This document shows, one piece after another, positions 36,908-45,865 of a stretch of DNA of 64,000 nt; the first letter of the stretch is position 1, and each line of letters begins with the position of its first letter. The notes beneath the pieces were generated by a model. That model was given only the letters and a program-made list of their open reading frames with translations. It did not search any database and was not told the origin of the DNA. Position numbers and translations under genes: made by a program. Where the stretch lies: positions 186,001-250,000 of the forward strand of contig JABLXJ010000002.1 in NCBI GenBank assembly GCA_013178125.1, given 5' to 3'. Source of the DNA: Bacillota bacterium. GTDB lineage: Bacteria; Bacillota; SHA-98; Ch115; JABLXJ01.

Positions 36908-37780
36908 ATGCAACCTGGAATACTCAACGCCCTTACGATAGACGTGGAAGACTGGTATCACGGAAACGATTTTAATATAGATTTTGGGCGCTGGGATGCT
37001 TATGAAGATAGAGTTTCTAATAATACAAAGAGGGTGCTCGAGATTCTGGCCCATCACCAGGTTAAGGCCACGTTCTTTATCCTGGGGTACGTGGCAGAAA
37101 GACATCCTCGACTCGTAGGGGAGATCTGTCAATGCGGGCACGAGATCGGGACGCACGGTTATCGCCATAGGCTCATTTACACTCAGCGGCCCGTGGAATA
37201 TAGAGAGGAACTCCTGCGTTCGAAGAGAATGATAGAAGATATAACGGGGCGAGGTGTATGGGCTCACCGGGCGCCCTCCTGGTCCATAACTCACAAAAGC
37301 CTATGGGCCCTGGACATCCTTGAGGAAGAAGGTTTCCTCTATGACTCTAGTATCTTCCCGTTCCTTACACCCCTCTTCGGGCTTCAAGGGGCGCCTCGTT
37401 TCCCGTATAAACCCCGATTCGGACGGGCCTATGCTATAACTGAGTTCCCTCCGTCAGTCCTGAAGGTTTTAGGAGGGGCTATCAGAATACCCTTCTCAGG
37501 AGGGTTCTTTTTGCGGGCCCTCCCCTATAGTTTCATCCGGAGAGCGCTCAAATCCTTAAATGCAATGGGGTTCCCAGCGATGATATATATTCACCCCTGG
37601 GAGCTCGATGTGGGGCAGCCGATATTGCATGCGCCTCTTACAAAGCGATTTGTACATTATCATAATCTGGGGACCACTGAGAAGAAACTCCGGATGCTCC
37701 TTCGCGAATTCCGCTTCGCGCCGGCGGGGGAGGTCCTCGCCCACATAAACCTTGACTCAATAAATATCGGCGTACCATAG
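36908..37780 (+). CDS. polysaccharide deacetylase, XrtA/DUF3473-like subgroup
   Basis: 290 residues, NodB-type fold. LTIDVEDWYHG carries the base and metal Asp pair; HEIGTHGYRH carries the zinc His pair; RAPSWSIT and the late YIHPWELD complete the site. This subgroup is found in exopolysaccharide loci. No signal peptide is evident, as is usual for this subgroup. AGAAGGAGAAG precedes the ATG. It would deacetylate N-acetyl sugars, a modification needed for Pel-type polymers to become cationic. Confidence 0.85.
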   Translation: MQPGILNALTIDVEDWYHGNDFNIDFGRWDAYEDRVSNNTKRVLEILAHHQVKATFFILGYVAERHPRLVGEICQCGHEIGTHGYRHRLIYTQRPVEYREELLRSKRMIEDITGRGVWAHRAPSWSITHKSLWALDILEEEGFLYDSSIFPFLTPLFGLQGAPRFPYKPRFGRAYAITEFPPSVLKVLGGAIRIPFSGGFFLRALPYSFIRRALKSLNAMGFPAMIYIHPWELDVGQPILHAPLTKRFVHYHNLGTTEKKLRMLLREFRFAPAGEVLAHINLDSINIGVP

Positions 37781-37820
37781 GTACTGGTGAAATGCCTGCC
37801 ACTTAGGAGATAAGATTAAG

Positions 37821-39020
37821 ATGAGGATAATGCTGGTTACAAACGTTACGCCTTCTCCCGGCGGGGTTGGTTCTTACATCAACACCTTGGCTTCTGCGTT
37901 TAGAGAATTAGGACACCAGGTGGATATTGTTTCGGCATTTGGAATCACTAGAGACTTTTGGACTATTGAGGGCGGCGTTCTGAGAAAGTTTAAATTTGTC
38001 GCTGGTCGATCGTTAGGATTTATGGTGACCTATTATTTGACAAGAAGATTGCTTTTGGCAAGAATTGGTCAGGCTATTAGACACCGCCGATATGATATTA
38101 TACACGCTCAGGACGTATGTGCGCTAAATCAAGCTCATCGCTGTGTCTTAGCGGACGGGATACCGTTAATTCTAACAGTACACGGGTACCTCACGCGTGA
38201 AGCCCTGAGTAAGGGCAATATCGTCAAGGGGGGGCATGCCGAACGTTACTTGATTCAAGAAGAACGGATTGCATATCGCGATGCAGATTATATAATAACT
38301 GTTGATAAGAGTCTGTGCTCGTACGTGAAGTCTTTTGGAGCAGATTCCAATAAGATATCTATAATTCCAAATTTCGTTGATACCACGCTTTTTTCGCCTC
38401 GTGAGTCGGTGAGTTCTGAGTCGGACAAGTTCAGTGGGGGGGTAACTATTCTTTGTCCCAGAAGGCTGGTTAAGAAGAACGGGGTAATCTACGCAATATT
38501 AGCAGTCAAGGAGCTCAGATCGGAGTACCAAATAAATGCCAGGTTAATAATCGCCGGTGACGGCCCTGAACGACCTGAAATCGAGCGATGTATTCGTGAA
38601 TGCCAACTCGATAATGTGATATTATTGGGCGACGTTCCTAGAGACCAAATGATTGGCCTGTATCGCTCGGTAGATATAGTAGTGATCCCCTCCATAACAA
38701 CCGAAGGAATCGTGGAGGCTACTTCTATAGCAGCCTTGGAGGCTATGGCCTGCGGTGTTCCAATAGTAGCGTCGAATATTGGTGGTTTGACTGAGTTAAT
38801 TGAGGACGGAGAGAATGGCCTTCTTGTCCCAGAAGCCTCACCCGTGGCAATTGCCCAGTCCATTCACAAATTGGCAAGTGATAAGGACTTGAGACGAAGT
38901 ATCATAGAGAATGCCCTTAAAAGAGTAAAAACCCTTTATTCCAAGCAAAAGGCTGTTCTTGAATACCTTACAATATATAATAACCTGTTAAGTGACAGGA
39001 GAAATAGGGAATGGCTATAA
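37821..39020 (+). CDS. GT4 glycosyltransferase
   Basis: 399 residues, GT-B fold. N-terminal TNVTPSPGGVGSYINTLASAF acceptor loop; C-terminal donor site GDVPRDQMIGLYRS and EATSIAALEAMACGVPIVASNIGG (E-x7-E). The gene is markedly AT-richer than its neighbours, with many ATA and AGA codons, suggesting transfer. It overlaps the next GT4 gene by 10 bp, so they act together. Donor and acceptor unknown. Confidence 0.85.
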   Translation: MRIMLVTNVTPSPGGVGSYINTLASAFRELGHQVDIVSAFGITRDFWTIEGGVLRKFKFVAGRSLGFMVTYYLTRRLLLARIGQAIRHRRYDIIHAQDVCALNQAHRCVLADGIPLILTVHGYLTREALSKGNIVKGGHAERYLIQEERIAYRDADYIITVDKSLCSYVKSFGADSNKISIIPNFVDTTLFSPRESVSSESDKFSGGVTILCPRRLVKKNGVIYAILAVKELRSEYQINARLIIAGDGPERPEIERCIRECQLDNVILLGDVPRDQMIGLYRSVDIVVIPSITTEGIVEATSIAALEAMACGVPIVASNIGGLTELIEDGENGLLVPEASPVAIAQSIHKLASDKDLRRSIIENALKRVKTLYSKQKAVLEYLTIYNNLLSDRRNREWL

Positions 39021-40138
39021 AGGTTTTGCACACCATCACAAATCTCGGAGTGGGTGGAACTGAAACCGTCGTCTGTGATATATTGCGCAGGCTTGACCGG
39101 GAGAAATTCGAACCAATGCTATGTGTATTAGGGAGGGAAAGGCCCGACGGCATGGCGGAAGTGCTCAGGCAAGACGGGATACCAGTGTACCATTTGGATA
39201 CCCTTACGCCTTATGCTATATGGAAGCTGGCGAGACTGTATCGCCGGCTGCGCCCAGACATTGTCCATACACATCTTTATCGGGCGGACCAATATGGACG
39301 GATCGCTGCTCGTCTTGCCGGGATAGAGCCGTGTATAACTACCCTTCACAACGTAGATCCTGAACGTGCCGGCTGGCGTTGGAGCAATATCATAGACAGG
39401 GTGAGTTTACGTTGGTGTCATGGTTTGATCGCGGTCTCCTTACCCGTAAAAGAGCATTGCATCAAGAATAGCAATATACCACCGGAAAGAATCTGGATAA
39501 ACCCCAATGGCGTTGATTGTTCACGGTTTTCCGAGATCCGAAAGGGTACAACAGAATACATTATAGAATTTCGAAAGGAATTGGGTATACCACATGGGTG
39601 CCCCATACTTGGATTAGTAGCAAACTTCACCGTGCAGAAAGGACACCCCTACCTGATCAGGGCGGTTGGCCATCTACGTAAAGATTTCCCAAATCTTCGT
39701 CTGTTGCTGATTGGACATGGTTCGGAAGAAGAAAACCTACGGAATTTAGTAAATAATCTCGGTCTAAAAGAGCAAGTCATTTTCCTCGGAAAACGTCGAG
39801 ACATACCGGAGATTCTCGCCGCTATCGATATATTTGTGTTTCCATCCTTATGGGAAGGACTTCCAGTGGCGTTGCTAGAAGCTGCCGCTGCAGGGGTACC
39901 AATCGTGGCCACTGATATTCCCATGAATAGGCAAGTTCTATCTAGTCAACATGCCTGGCTCGTACGCCCCCAACATGTCAACGCCCTTGCTCTGGCTATA
40001 GCCGAAGCCGTTCGAAATCCTGTAGAGAGCCGTAACAAGGCCATCGCAGCCCAAGAGCATGTCCGCATAAATTTTTCTATAGACCAGTCAGTATCACGCT
40101 TAGAGAGTTATTATCTGAGCCTGATGAATTGGAAATAG
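39011..40138 (+). CDS. GT4 glycosyltransferase
   Basis: 375 residues, GT-B fold. HTITNLGVGGTETVVCDILRRL at the N-terminus, then HTHLYRADQYGR, and the donor site GKRRDIPEILAAIDIFVFPSLWEGLPVALLEA. Its start lies within the end of the preceding GT4 gene. Composition is again lower in G+C than the pur region. Product unknown; the G-[GT]-E-x-V start is typical of exopolysaccharide chain-building enzymes. Confidence 0.85.
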   Translation: MAIKVLHTITNLGVGGTETVVCDILRRLDREKFEPMLCVLGRERPDGMAEVLRQDGIPVYHLDTLTPYAIWKLARLYRRLRPDIVHTHLYRADQYGRIAARLAGIEPCITTLHNVDPERAGWRWSNIIDRVSLRWCHGLIAVSLPVKEHCIKNSNIPPERIWINPNGVDCSRFSEIRKGTTEYIIEFRKELGIPHGCPILGLVANFTVQKGHPYLIRAVGHLRKDFPNLRLLLIGHGSEEENLRNLVNNLGLKEQVIFLGKRRDIPEILAAIDIFVFPSLWEGLPVALLEAAAAGVPIVATDIPMNRQVLSSQHAWLVRPQHVNALALAIAEAVRNPVESRNKAIAAQEHVRINFSIDQSVSRLESYYLSLMNWK

Positions 40139-40151
40139 ACAAGGAATAAAG

Positions 40152-41711
40152 ATGGAAATTTCTAGTCGACAAATAAGCAAATCGATCGTGATAGTCGCTA
40201 TCGCAAATATCGTCCTGGCTATCATAGCACTGGTGCGGGAATCGCGGCTTGCGGCCTTCGCCGGGACTACGGGAACCGCGGACGCATTTATGCTGGCATT
40301 GTACCTCCCCGACCTGGTGGGTAACACCGTGCTTGCTGGCGGCATCACTTTTGCGGCAGTCCCTGTCCTGTCTACCTATCGGGCGAACGGCGATCCGGAG
40401 GGGTTCAAACGGACACTTGGAGCTACCACTGGCCTGCTCCTGATGCTTACTTTGGCACTTTCGGCACTGGGCTGGTTTGCGGCTCCGTTTCTTATAGCCC
40501 GGGTTGGAGCAGGGCTCAGTGAGGCCACCAGAAGCCTGACTGGCATGTTATTCAGTTGCCTTTTACCAGGAGTGCCTTTCTTTGTGCTCACAGCGCTCTT
40601 CAATTCAGCGCTATATGTATTGGGACGTTTCGCTTTTCCGGCCTTCGGCCCGGTGGTACAGAACCTGGTATTCCTTTCTGGACTGCTATTCCTTGCGCCA
40701 ATTTTGGGGGTAGAGATACTCGCAATCTCCTTTACGATAGGGACGGTAGCAATGTTTCTATTGCAATTGCTGCCGCTGATGAAAAGCGGGCATCTGGATA
40801 TGCCAACGGCAGACTGGACCGACCCAGGGTTGAGAGGTATAGTGCATAAGAGCTGGCCGGTGATGGCGGGGATCCTTTTGACACAACCGGGTGGCATCGT
40901 GGAGAAGATGTTGGCGTCGAACCTGGTTGAGGGGAGTATCGCAGGCTTGAGTTATGCCTTTAAGCTTTCCCAGTTCCCCATATGGGTTTTCGCTGCGGCC
41001 ATAGGTACCGTGATCTTCCCAGCTCTCGCCCTCTCGGCTGGGGAAAGAGACTTTCTGCAGTTTAGGAGAGTACTTACTGAAGGTCTGGTTCTGACAATGT
41101 TCATCTGTCTTCCATTCACAGTTGTCTTCGTAATTCTGGGAAGGCCAATCGTATCCTTGCTATTTCAGCACGGAGCCTTTGATATCAATTCCCTTGGGCT
41201 GACCTCCAGTGTGTTGTCTACCTATGCCCTGGGGCTTGGAGCCCAGGGACTTGCGTATCTTTTCCTACGGGCTTTCTATTCGTTAGGTGACATGATAACG
41301 CCTATGAATGTAGCCGTAGTGAGTACCATTGTCACGGTGGCATCAGATATGTTCTTCGTTCGGCGATGGGGGTTACCGGGTCTCGGTCTGGGGACCTCGA
41401 TAGGGACCATAGTACAGGCCATGGCATTGGGCCATTTTCTTTCTAGGAGGGTCGGGTATCTGGGCAGAGGCATCGTCCATTCGATCTGGCGGATAGGCGT
41501 GGCATCTTTCTCTCTTGCAGCGATGGCTTACTTTTTAAATAGGCTCTTATTACGCCGCGTAGAAGGGTTAGACCTGCCGACCAAAGTCTGGCGCGTCGGT
41601 CTCGTGCTCGGAATTGGTGGATTGGTTTATATAGCCATTTGTCTCGCATTGAGAGTGCCCAAGGTGAGGATGTTTTGGCCTGAGGTAAGACCGGGAATAC
41701 GTTCTGAATAA
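40152..41711 (+). CDS. MurJ/MviN-family lipid-linked precursor flippase
   Basis: 519 residues, about 14 membrane helices. RESRLAAFAGTTGTADAFMLALYLPDLVGN is the MurJ/MVF signature; FQHGAFD and the late AYFLN region fit too. MurJ flips lipid II, but family members inside glycan loci (Wzx-like role) flip other lipid-linked units. Placed between GT4 and GT-C-like genes, the second role is more likely here. Starts 14 bp after the GT4 gene. Confidence 0.82.
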   Translation: MEISSRQISKSIVIVAIANIVLAIIALVRESRLAAFAGTTGTADAFMLALYLPDLVGNTVLAGGITFAAVPVLSTYRANGDPEGFKRTLGATTGLLLMLTLALSALGWFAAPFLIARVGAGLSEATRSLTGMLFSCLLPGVPFFVLTALFNSALYVLGRFAFPAFGPVVQNLVFLSGLLFLAPILGVEILAISFTIGTVAMFLLQLLPLMKSGHLDMPTADWTDPGLRGIVHKSWPVMAGILLTQPGGIVEKMLASNLVEGSIAGLSYAFKLSQFPIWVFAAAIGTVIFPALALSAGERDFLQFRRVLTEGLVLTMFICLPFTVVFVILGRPIVSLLFQHGAFDINSLGLTSSVLSTYALGLGAQGLAYLFLRAFYSLGDMITPMNVAVVSTIVTVASDMFFVRRWGLPGLGLGTSIGTIVQAMALGHFLSRRVGYLGRGIVHSIWRIGVASFSLAAMAYFLNRLLLRRVEGLDLPTKVWRVGLVLGIGGLVYIAICLALRVPKVRMFWPEVRPGIRSE

Positions 41712-41734
41712 TTGCTGATTGGAGGGTTATTACT

Positions 41735-43783
41735 GTGGTAAGCCCTTTCTATTCGTGGATGCTAGCAGGTAAAGTCTTGATATTTTTCTTTCTCTTGTAT
41801 ATTTTCATTCCCAGTCGCCTTATCTACTTCCGAGAGGAAGCTAGTTTGCTTGATAAATTCTTTATTGGCCTCACTTATATGGTGATCGTAAATGTTATCG
41901 TAGTCTACATTCTGGCTTTTCTTAAATTGTATGAGGCGCTTTCTCTGATAATCGTATACTTTCTTTTATATATTTTTTTACTCCAAAGGCGGGACCGCTC
42001 GCCGGATAAAGTAGCTAGAGCTTTGGGAATGAATATCGTAATTGGGCTACTGGACATGGCTGATAGCAGAGGAGGCATTAAAGGAGCTATCTACCAGGAC
42101 ATCAAAAGTCGCAAAGATATACTAGTAGCTAATCTTTTGGGTATCGTTAAGCGCCCATATATCTTGGCAGTCCTATTGCCTCTTTCATACATTGCGACTC
42201 TCCGTATAGCGCTAGTTGTAAGGACATGCATTTTGGGAGGTGCCCAGATGGCTGACCCTTATGTTCATCTGGTTTGGGCTAAATACCTTCAACGAAGTAG
42301 ACTTTTTGTTGACCAGTTATATCCTATGGGATACCATGCCATTTTGGCTACTATTGGTACACTTTCTTTCATGGATCTTTACCACGTGATACGCTTTACT
42401 GGTCCTGTGGCCGGTATCTTATTCATCCTCACAATTTTCTATGTGGCCCGAAGCCTAGGTGTACCTGACATGGTTGCAATACTGGTGACAGTTATTTTTG
42501 GATTGGATATGCATCGATGGCTTCCTGCCGATTTTGACCGGCAACTGAGGGGGTTACCCATGGAGTTCTCAAGCATCTTCGTCCTACCCGGTCTATTGTT
42601 CCTGGTTCGCTACATATTTACCCCGCGCAAGGAAAATCTATATTACTTTTTCGGAACAGTTGCTGCCACTTCATTTATCCATCCATACAGCACCGGATAT
42701 TTGGCACTTGGAACTCTTCCTATTGTATCTATGGGATGTTTGCTAAGGAAGTTGACTTTTAAAAATTTGGCTAGTCTTTGCCTGGCAAGTCTAGGCGGCA
42801 TAGTATTGGGCAATCTGCCAGTCCTCCTCGGCTTTATTGGCGGCATCCCCACAGAGGGTTCTCTTACCTGGGCTACCTCTACAGTTGTACTCCCGGGCGG
42901 GGCCCCTGCCCCTAAGTCTATAAAGATATTGCCATTCATCGCAGGGTTTATCAAGGGTCCTTCTTGGTACCTTTTAGGCTTAGGTACAGCGGTTTTTGTT
43001 ATCATATGCAATGGCCTACGCATGCTGATTCTCGGTAAGAATTCTTGGCAATCCGCCGCTCGCCTTTCCTGGGGATTTGCGGCAATTATAATGCTCATCT
43101 TCTACCGGCTCTCTGAGCTTTCTATCATAGCAATTATGGATATCTATCGTCTTTCTCTAGGGATAACCTTGGTATTGTGTGTTTTATTTGCATTTGCAAT
43201 TAGTGAACTCGTGATGCTTTCATCCCTTTTGATAGACCATCGATTCATTACTGTGCTAGTCGGAATTACCATGGCCTACACAATTGTTTCACTTCCGCCA
43301 TACTATCCACCTGTTACCTTGATTGAATACCCGGCTGCAGCAGAAAACTACTTTCGAATTAAGGCCCAGTTTCCCAAATTTGAATGGACTCTGGTAGCCC
43401 CTGTCGAGCAGTTTGAAGAATCATTGGGTTATGGTTATCATGTAGAACTATGGAAATTTTTTCGAAGGTATAGGATCGAACACGCCGAGGACCCGGATTT
43501 CGACCCTCCTATACCAACTAAATATGTCTTTTTTTTCATAGAGAAAGTACCATTAAAAATTTGGGAACGCGGGCTTAATCCGGATGATTTCCCCGGCCCT
43601 ACAGAAAAATATTATAGAATCCCCGAGATGCGGGCAAATCTTGAACAGGAGGCTTATGTTTGGTGTAAAATTTTCCATAAGACCCATAAAAATGTTACTG
43701 TGTTCTACGAAGATTCCGAGCTAATAATATATCAGTACGAACATGACCCAACGCCATATATTGGTAAAGCCCCTCAAATCTAG
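41735..43783 (+). CDS. multi-pass membrane protein, GT-C-like family, copy 2
   Basis: 682 residues, paralogue of the product of 32031-34019. N-terminal IPSRLIYFRE matches the broken copy almost exactly. ADPYVHLVWAKY (173-184) then DQLYPMG (193-199) is the shared loop motif; many hydrophobic segments follow. The soluble tail ends with HKTHKNVTVFYEDSELIIYQY. GTG at 41735 with GGAGGG 8 bp upstream. The gene is AT-rich compared with copy 1, so the copies have different histories. Likely a lipid-linked sugar transferase, not proven. Confidence 0.6.
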   Translation: MVSPFYSWMLAGKVLIFFFLLYIFIPSRLIYFREEASLLDKFFIGLTYMVIVNVIVVYILAFLKLYEALSLIIVYFLLYIFLLQRRDRSPDKVARALGMNIVIGLLDMADSRGGIKGAIYQDIKSRKDILVANLLGIVKRPYILAVLLPLSYIATLRIALVVRTCILGGAQMADPYVHLVWAKYLQRSRLFVDQLYPMGYHAILATIGTLSFMDLYHVIRFTGPVAGILFILTIFYVARSLGVPDMVAILVTVIFGLDMHRWLPADFDRQLRGLPMEFSSIFVLPGLLFLVRYIFTPRKENLYYFFGTVAATSFIHPYSTGYLALGTLPIVSMGCLLRKLTFKNLASLCLASLGGIVLGNLPVLLGFIGGIPTEGSLTWATSTVVLPGGAPAPKSIKILPFIAGFIKGPSWYLLGLGTAVFVIICNGLRMLILGKNSWQSAARLSWGFAAIIMLIFYRLSELSIIAIMDIYRLSLGITLVLCVLFAFAISELVMLSSLLIDHRFITVLVGITMAYTIVSLPPYYPPVTLIEYPAAAENYFRIKAQFPKFEWTLVAPVEQFEESLGYGYHVELWKFFRRYRIEHAEDPDFDPPIPTKYVFFFIEKVPLKIWERGLNPDDFPGPTEKYYRIPEMRANLEQEAYVWCKIFHKTHKNVTVFYEDSELIIYQYEHDPTPYIGKAPQI

Positions 43784-43870
43784 GAATCTTTCTACCAGCC
43801 ATGCCTGCAGAAGGGTGCTGGTGAAGAACACGTATCGTCGAATCATCTGGCCAGAGATCCAATAAGAATG

Positions 43871-43879
43871 TGGTATAAT
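43871..43879 (+). promoter_or_regulatory. extended -10 promoter before the HD-GYP gene
   Basis: TGGTATAAT, an extended -10 element with no good -35 box. TGGTATAATTA is identical to the sequence before the PelF-like gene, so the two transcripts may share control. Confidence 0.5.
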
Positions 43880-43940
43880 TAACAATATGAAACCTCAGGA
43901 AGGGGAGTAAAAAAGCAGGGAAGATTGGGGGAACGCTCCA

Positions 43941-45800
43941 TTGCCAGCATCGTATATATCGGCAGTCTTGGCTCTATTACTAGTAGCTATCATTCTGGCT
44001 ATTCTCCAGATTGCAAGAATGAGGGCGTTAACCGCCAAAATAAGGTCTGACAAACAGATGTGGCAGGAGCTGGCCTCGATAGTTGATATCAGGCTGAGCT
44101 TTGAGGAAGCCCTAGTCCGGATTATGGACATAGTAGCAGGTATCGTGGAGGCTGATGGCTACTATTTCTATATTCGTGAAGAAAAAGAGAATACCTTGGT
44201 GCTGAAGGCTGTGAAAAGCGTACCCACAGACGTGGAAGTGGGGCCCAGTTATTCTGGCCTGGTAGCCTCGAATAGAGAGGCATACAATCCGCCATTGGGA
44301 CTTTCTCTAGATTCTCTACCGGACAGGGTGGCCATTGTGGGTGAGCAAACGGCGCCATTGCTCTCTATCCCACTCCGAGGCGAGAGGCTTGTGGGCGTGA
44401 TCCATGTGGGGCCTTTAGCCTCGAGGAAGGTCGCTCCCAAACAGGTACAAGCCCTATCCGAATTGGCGTTTTTGTGTGCCAACATGGTAGCTTTGCTGGC
44501 CGAGCGGGATGGCTTGAGGCTCCGGATGGAGGAGTTTTCTGCCCAGTCGCAGATTTCAGCTACGATGATGCGCTCCACTTTTGAGGGCGAGGCTGCGATT
44601 GGGCTTTTTCTAAATCTGGGTTCCGGCCTGGTTGGCGCCGATGGCGGATTTGTGATTGTAAAAGGCGAACCAGGGAAGACCCCATGGGTGCCCGCATGCT
44701 GGGGATTATTGGAGGATGTCTATAGGAGCCTTTCTAGAGACCCTGCCGTGGCTAGTGAACTTCTCATGAAGAGGGATAGGCCTGAAATACTGACTGCTGA
44801 GGAAGGTGGCCGCAGTCGCATATCTTCCTGGCTGGCAGCTAGGGATATAAATTGCCTCTGGGTTATTCCGTTTGTCGCGGAGGGTCGCCCTGGCACCCTG
44901 GGTTACCTGTTTAAGTCCTTTAAGAAGATGGAGAACTATACGCGTCCTGCCCTGGAGGTCATAGCCCGGCGAATCGCTTCAACCATCCGGGACATCAAGA
45001 TATACGAGGAAATGTTGCAGTCGTACCTGGAAACGCTCAGGTCCATTGTTGATTTATTGGATTCTCAGGAGCCGAGCACCGTCAACCATTCCACGCTCAT
45101 AGCCAAGTATGCCAGGGAGATATCACTTATGATGGGATTATCCTCTGAGGAAGTGGAGACCATTTCACTGGCTGCTTACTTACATGACGTTGGCATGATG
45201 GGTCTGGGTGAAGATATACTCTTCAAAAAGGGCAAACTGAGCAGTAGCGAATACGAAAAGATTAAGGGTCACGCTCAACTAGGGGCCACGCTTGTTGAGC
45301 CATTGAGCAAACCCTTGCCCATTGCTCCACTTATAAGGCATCACCATGAGCGTTATGACGGCTGGGGGTATCCCGCCGGGTTGAAGGGTGAGGAGATACC
45401 GCTTGGAGCGAGGATCATCGCGGTTGCAGATACTTTCAATGCAAAGGTATCTTCCCGGGGTTACCGGGGGGCCCTGCCCTATGAAAGAGCCATAGCTGAT
45501 ATCAAGGCGGCTGCAGGGAGCCAATTGGATCCAAAGGTTGTGGATGCCTTTATCAAATTGTGGGATATAAAGCAACAGAAGCCTGAACGCAGGGGGAAGG
45601 CACTTGAGGATTGCTGGGTCATGAGACAGTGTCCGCCCCAGATTGCAGCCACGTGTCCTGCCTTTAAGTCTGGAGGTAATTGTTGGGAGATTCCCGGTGT
45701 GAAATGCCACATGCACGGGGATACCTGTGAGAGCTGTTTGGTGTATACAGAGTACCAATTTCGGCAACGGCGTCCCAAGCTCTCCGAGATCCTGCGGTAG
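43941..45800 (+). CDS. membrane-anchored GAF/HD-GYP protein with two-CW domain
   Basis: 619 residues. One N-terminal membrane helix (residues 5-25), two GAF-like domains (about 45-185 and 200-350), HD-GYP domain with HD at 415-416, HHHERYDGWGYP and GYP at 476-478, and a C-terminal Cys-rich two-CW-type domain (CWVMRQCPP, CWEIPG, CESCLVY). HD-GYP enzymes degrade cyclic di-GMP. Placement at the end of a Pel-like locus suggests local control of polymer output. Pel systems usually use PelD, a GAF/GGDEF receptor; this may take that place (inference). TTG start with GGGGGAAC upstream. Confidence 0.85.
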   Translation: MPASYISAVLALLLVAIILAILQIARMRALTAKIRSDKQMWQELASIVDIRLSFEEALVRIMDIVAGIVEADGYYFYIREEKENTLVLKAVKSVPTDVEVGPSYSGLVASNREAYNPPLGLSLDSLPDRVAIVGEQTAPLLSIPLRGERLVGVIHVGPLASRKVAPKQVQALSELAFLCANMVALLAERDGLRLRMEEFSAQSQISATMMRSTFEGEAAIGLFLNLGSGLVGADGGFVIVKGEPGKTPWVPACWGLLEDVYRSLSRDPAVASELLMKRDRPEILTAEEGGRSRISSWLAARDINCLWVIPFVAEGRPGTLGYLFKSFKKMENYTRPALEVIARRIASTIRDIKIYEEMLQSYLETLRSIVDLLDSQEPSTVNHSTLIAKYAREISLMMGLSSEEVETISLAAYLHDVGMMGLGEDILFKKGKLSSSEYEKIKGHAQLGATLVEPLSKPLPIAPLIRHHHERYDGWGYPAGLKGEEIPLGARIIAVADTFNAKVSSRGYRGALPYERAIADIKAAAGSQLDPKVVDAFIKLWDIKQQKPERRGKALEDCWVMRQCPPQIAATCPAFKSGGNCWEIPGVKCHMHGDTCESCLVYTEYQFRQRRPKLSEILR

Positions 45801-45865
45801 TGACATGGGGAGAAGCGATCCCCCTGAGCTTCACTTGAGGGTGAAGATGTTTGAGGAGGGTGGCC

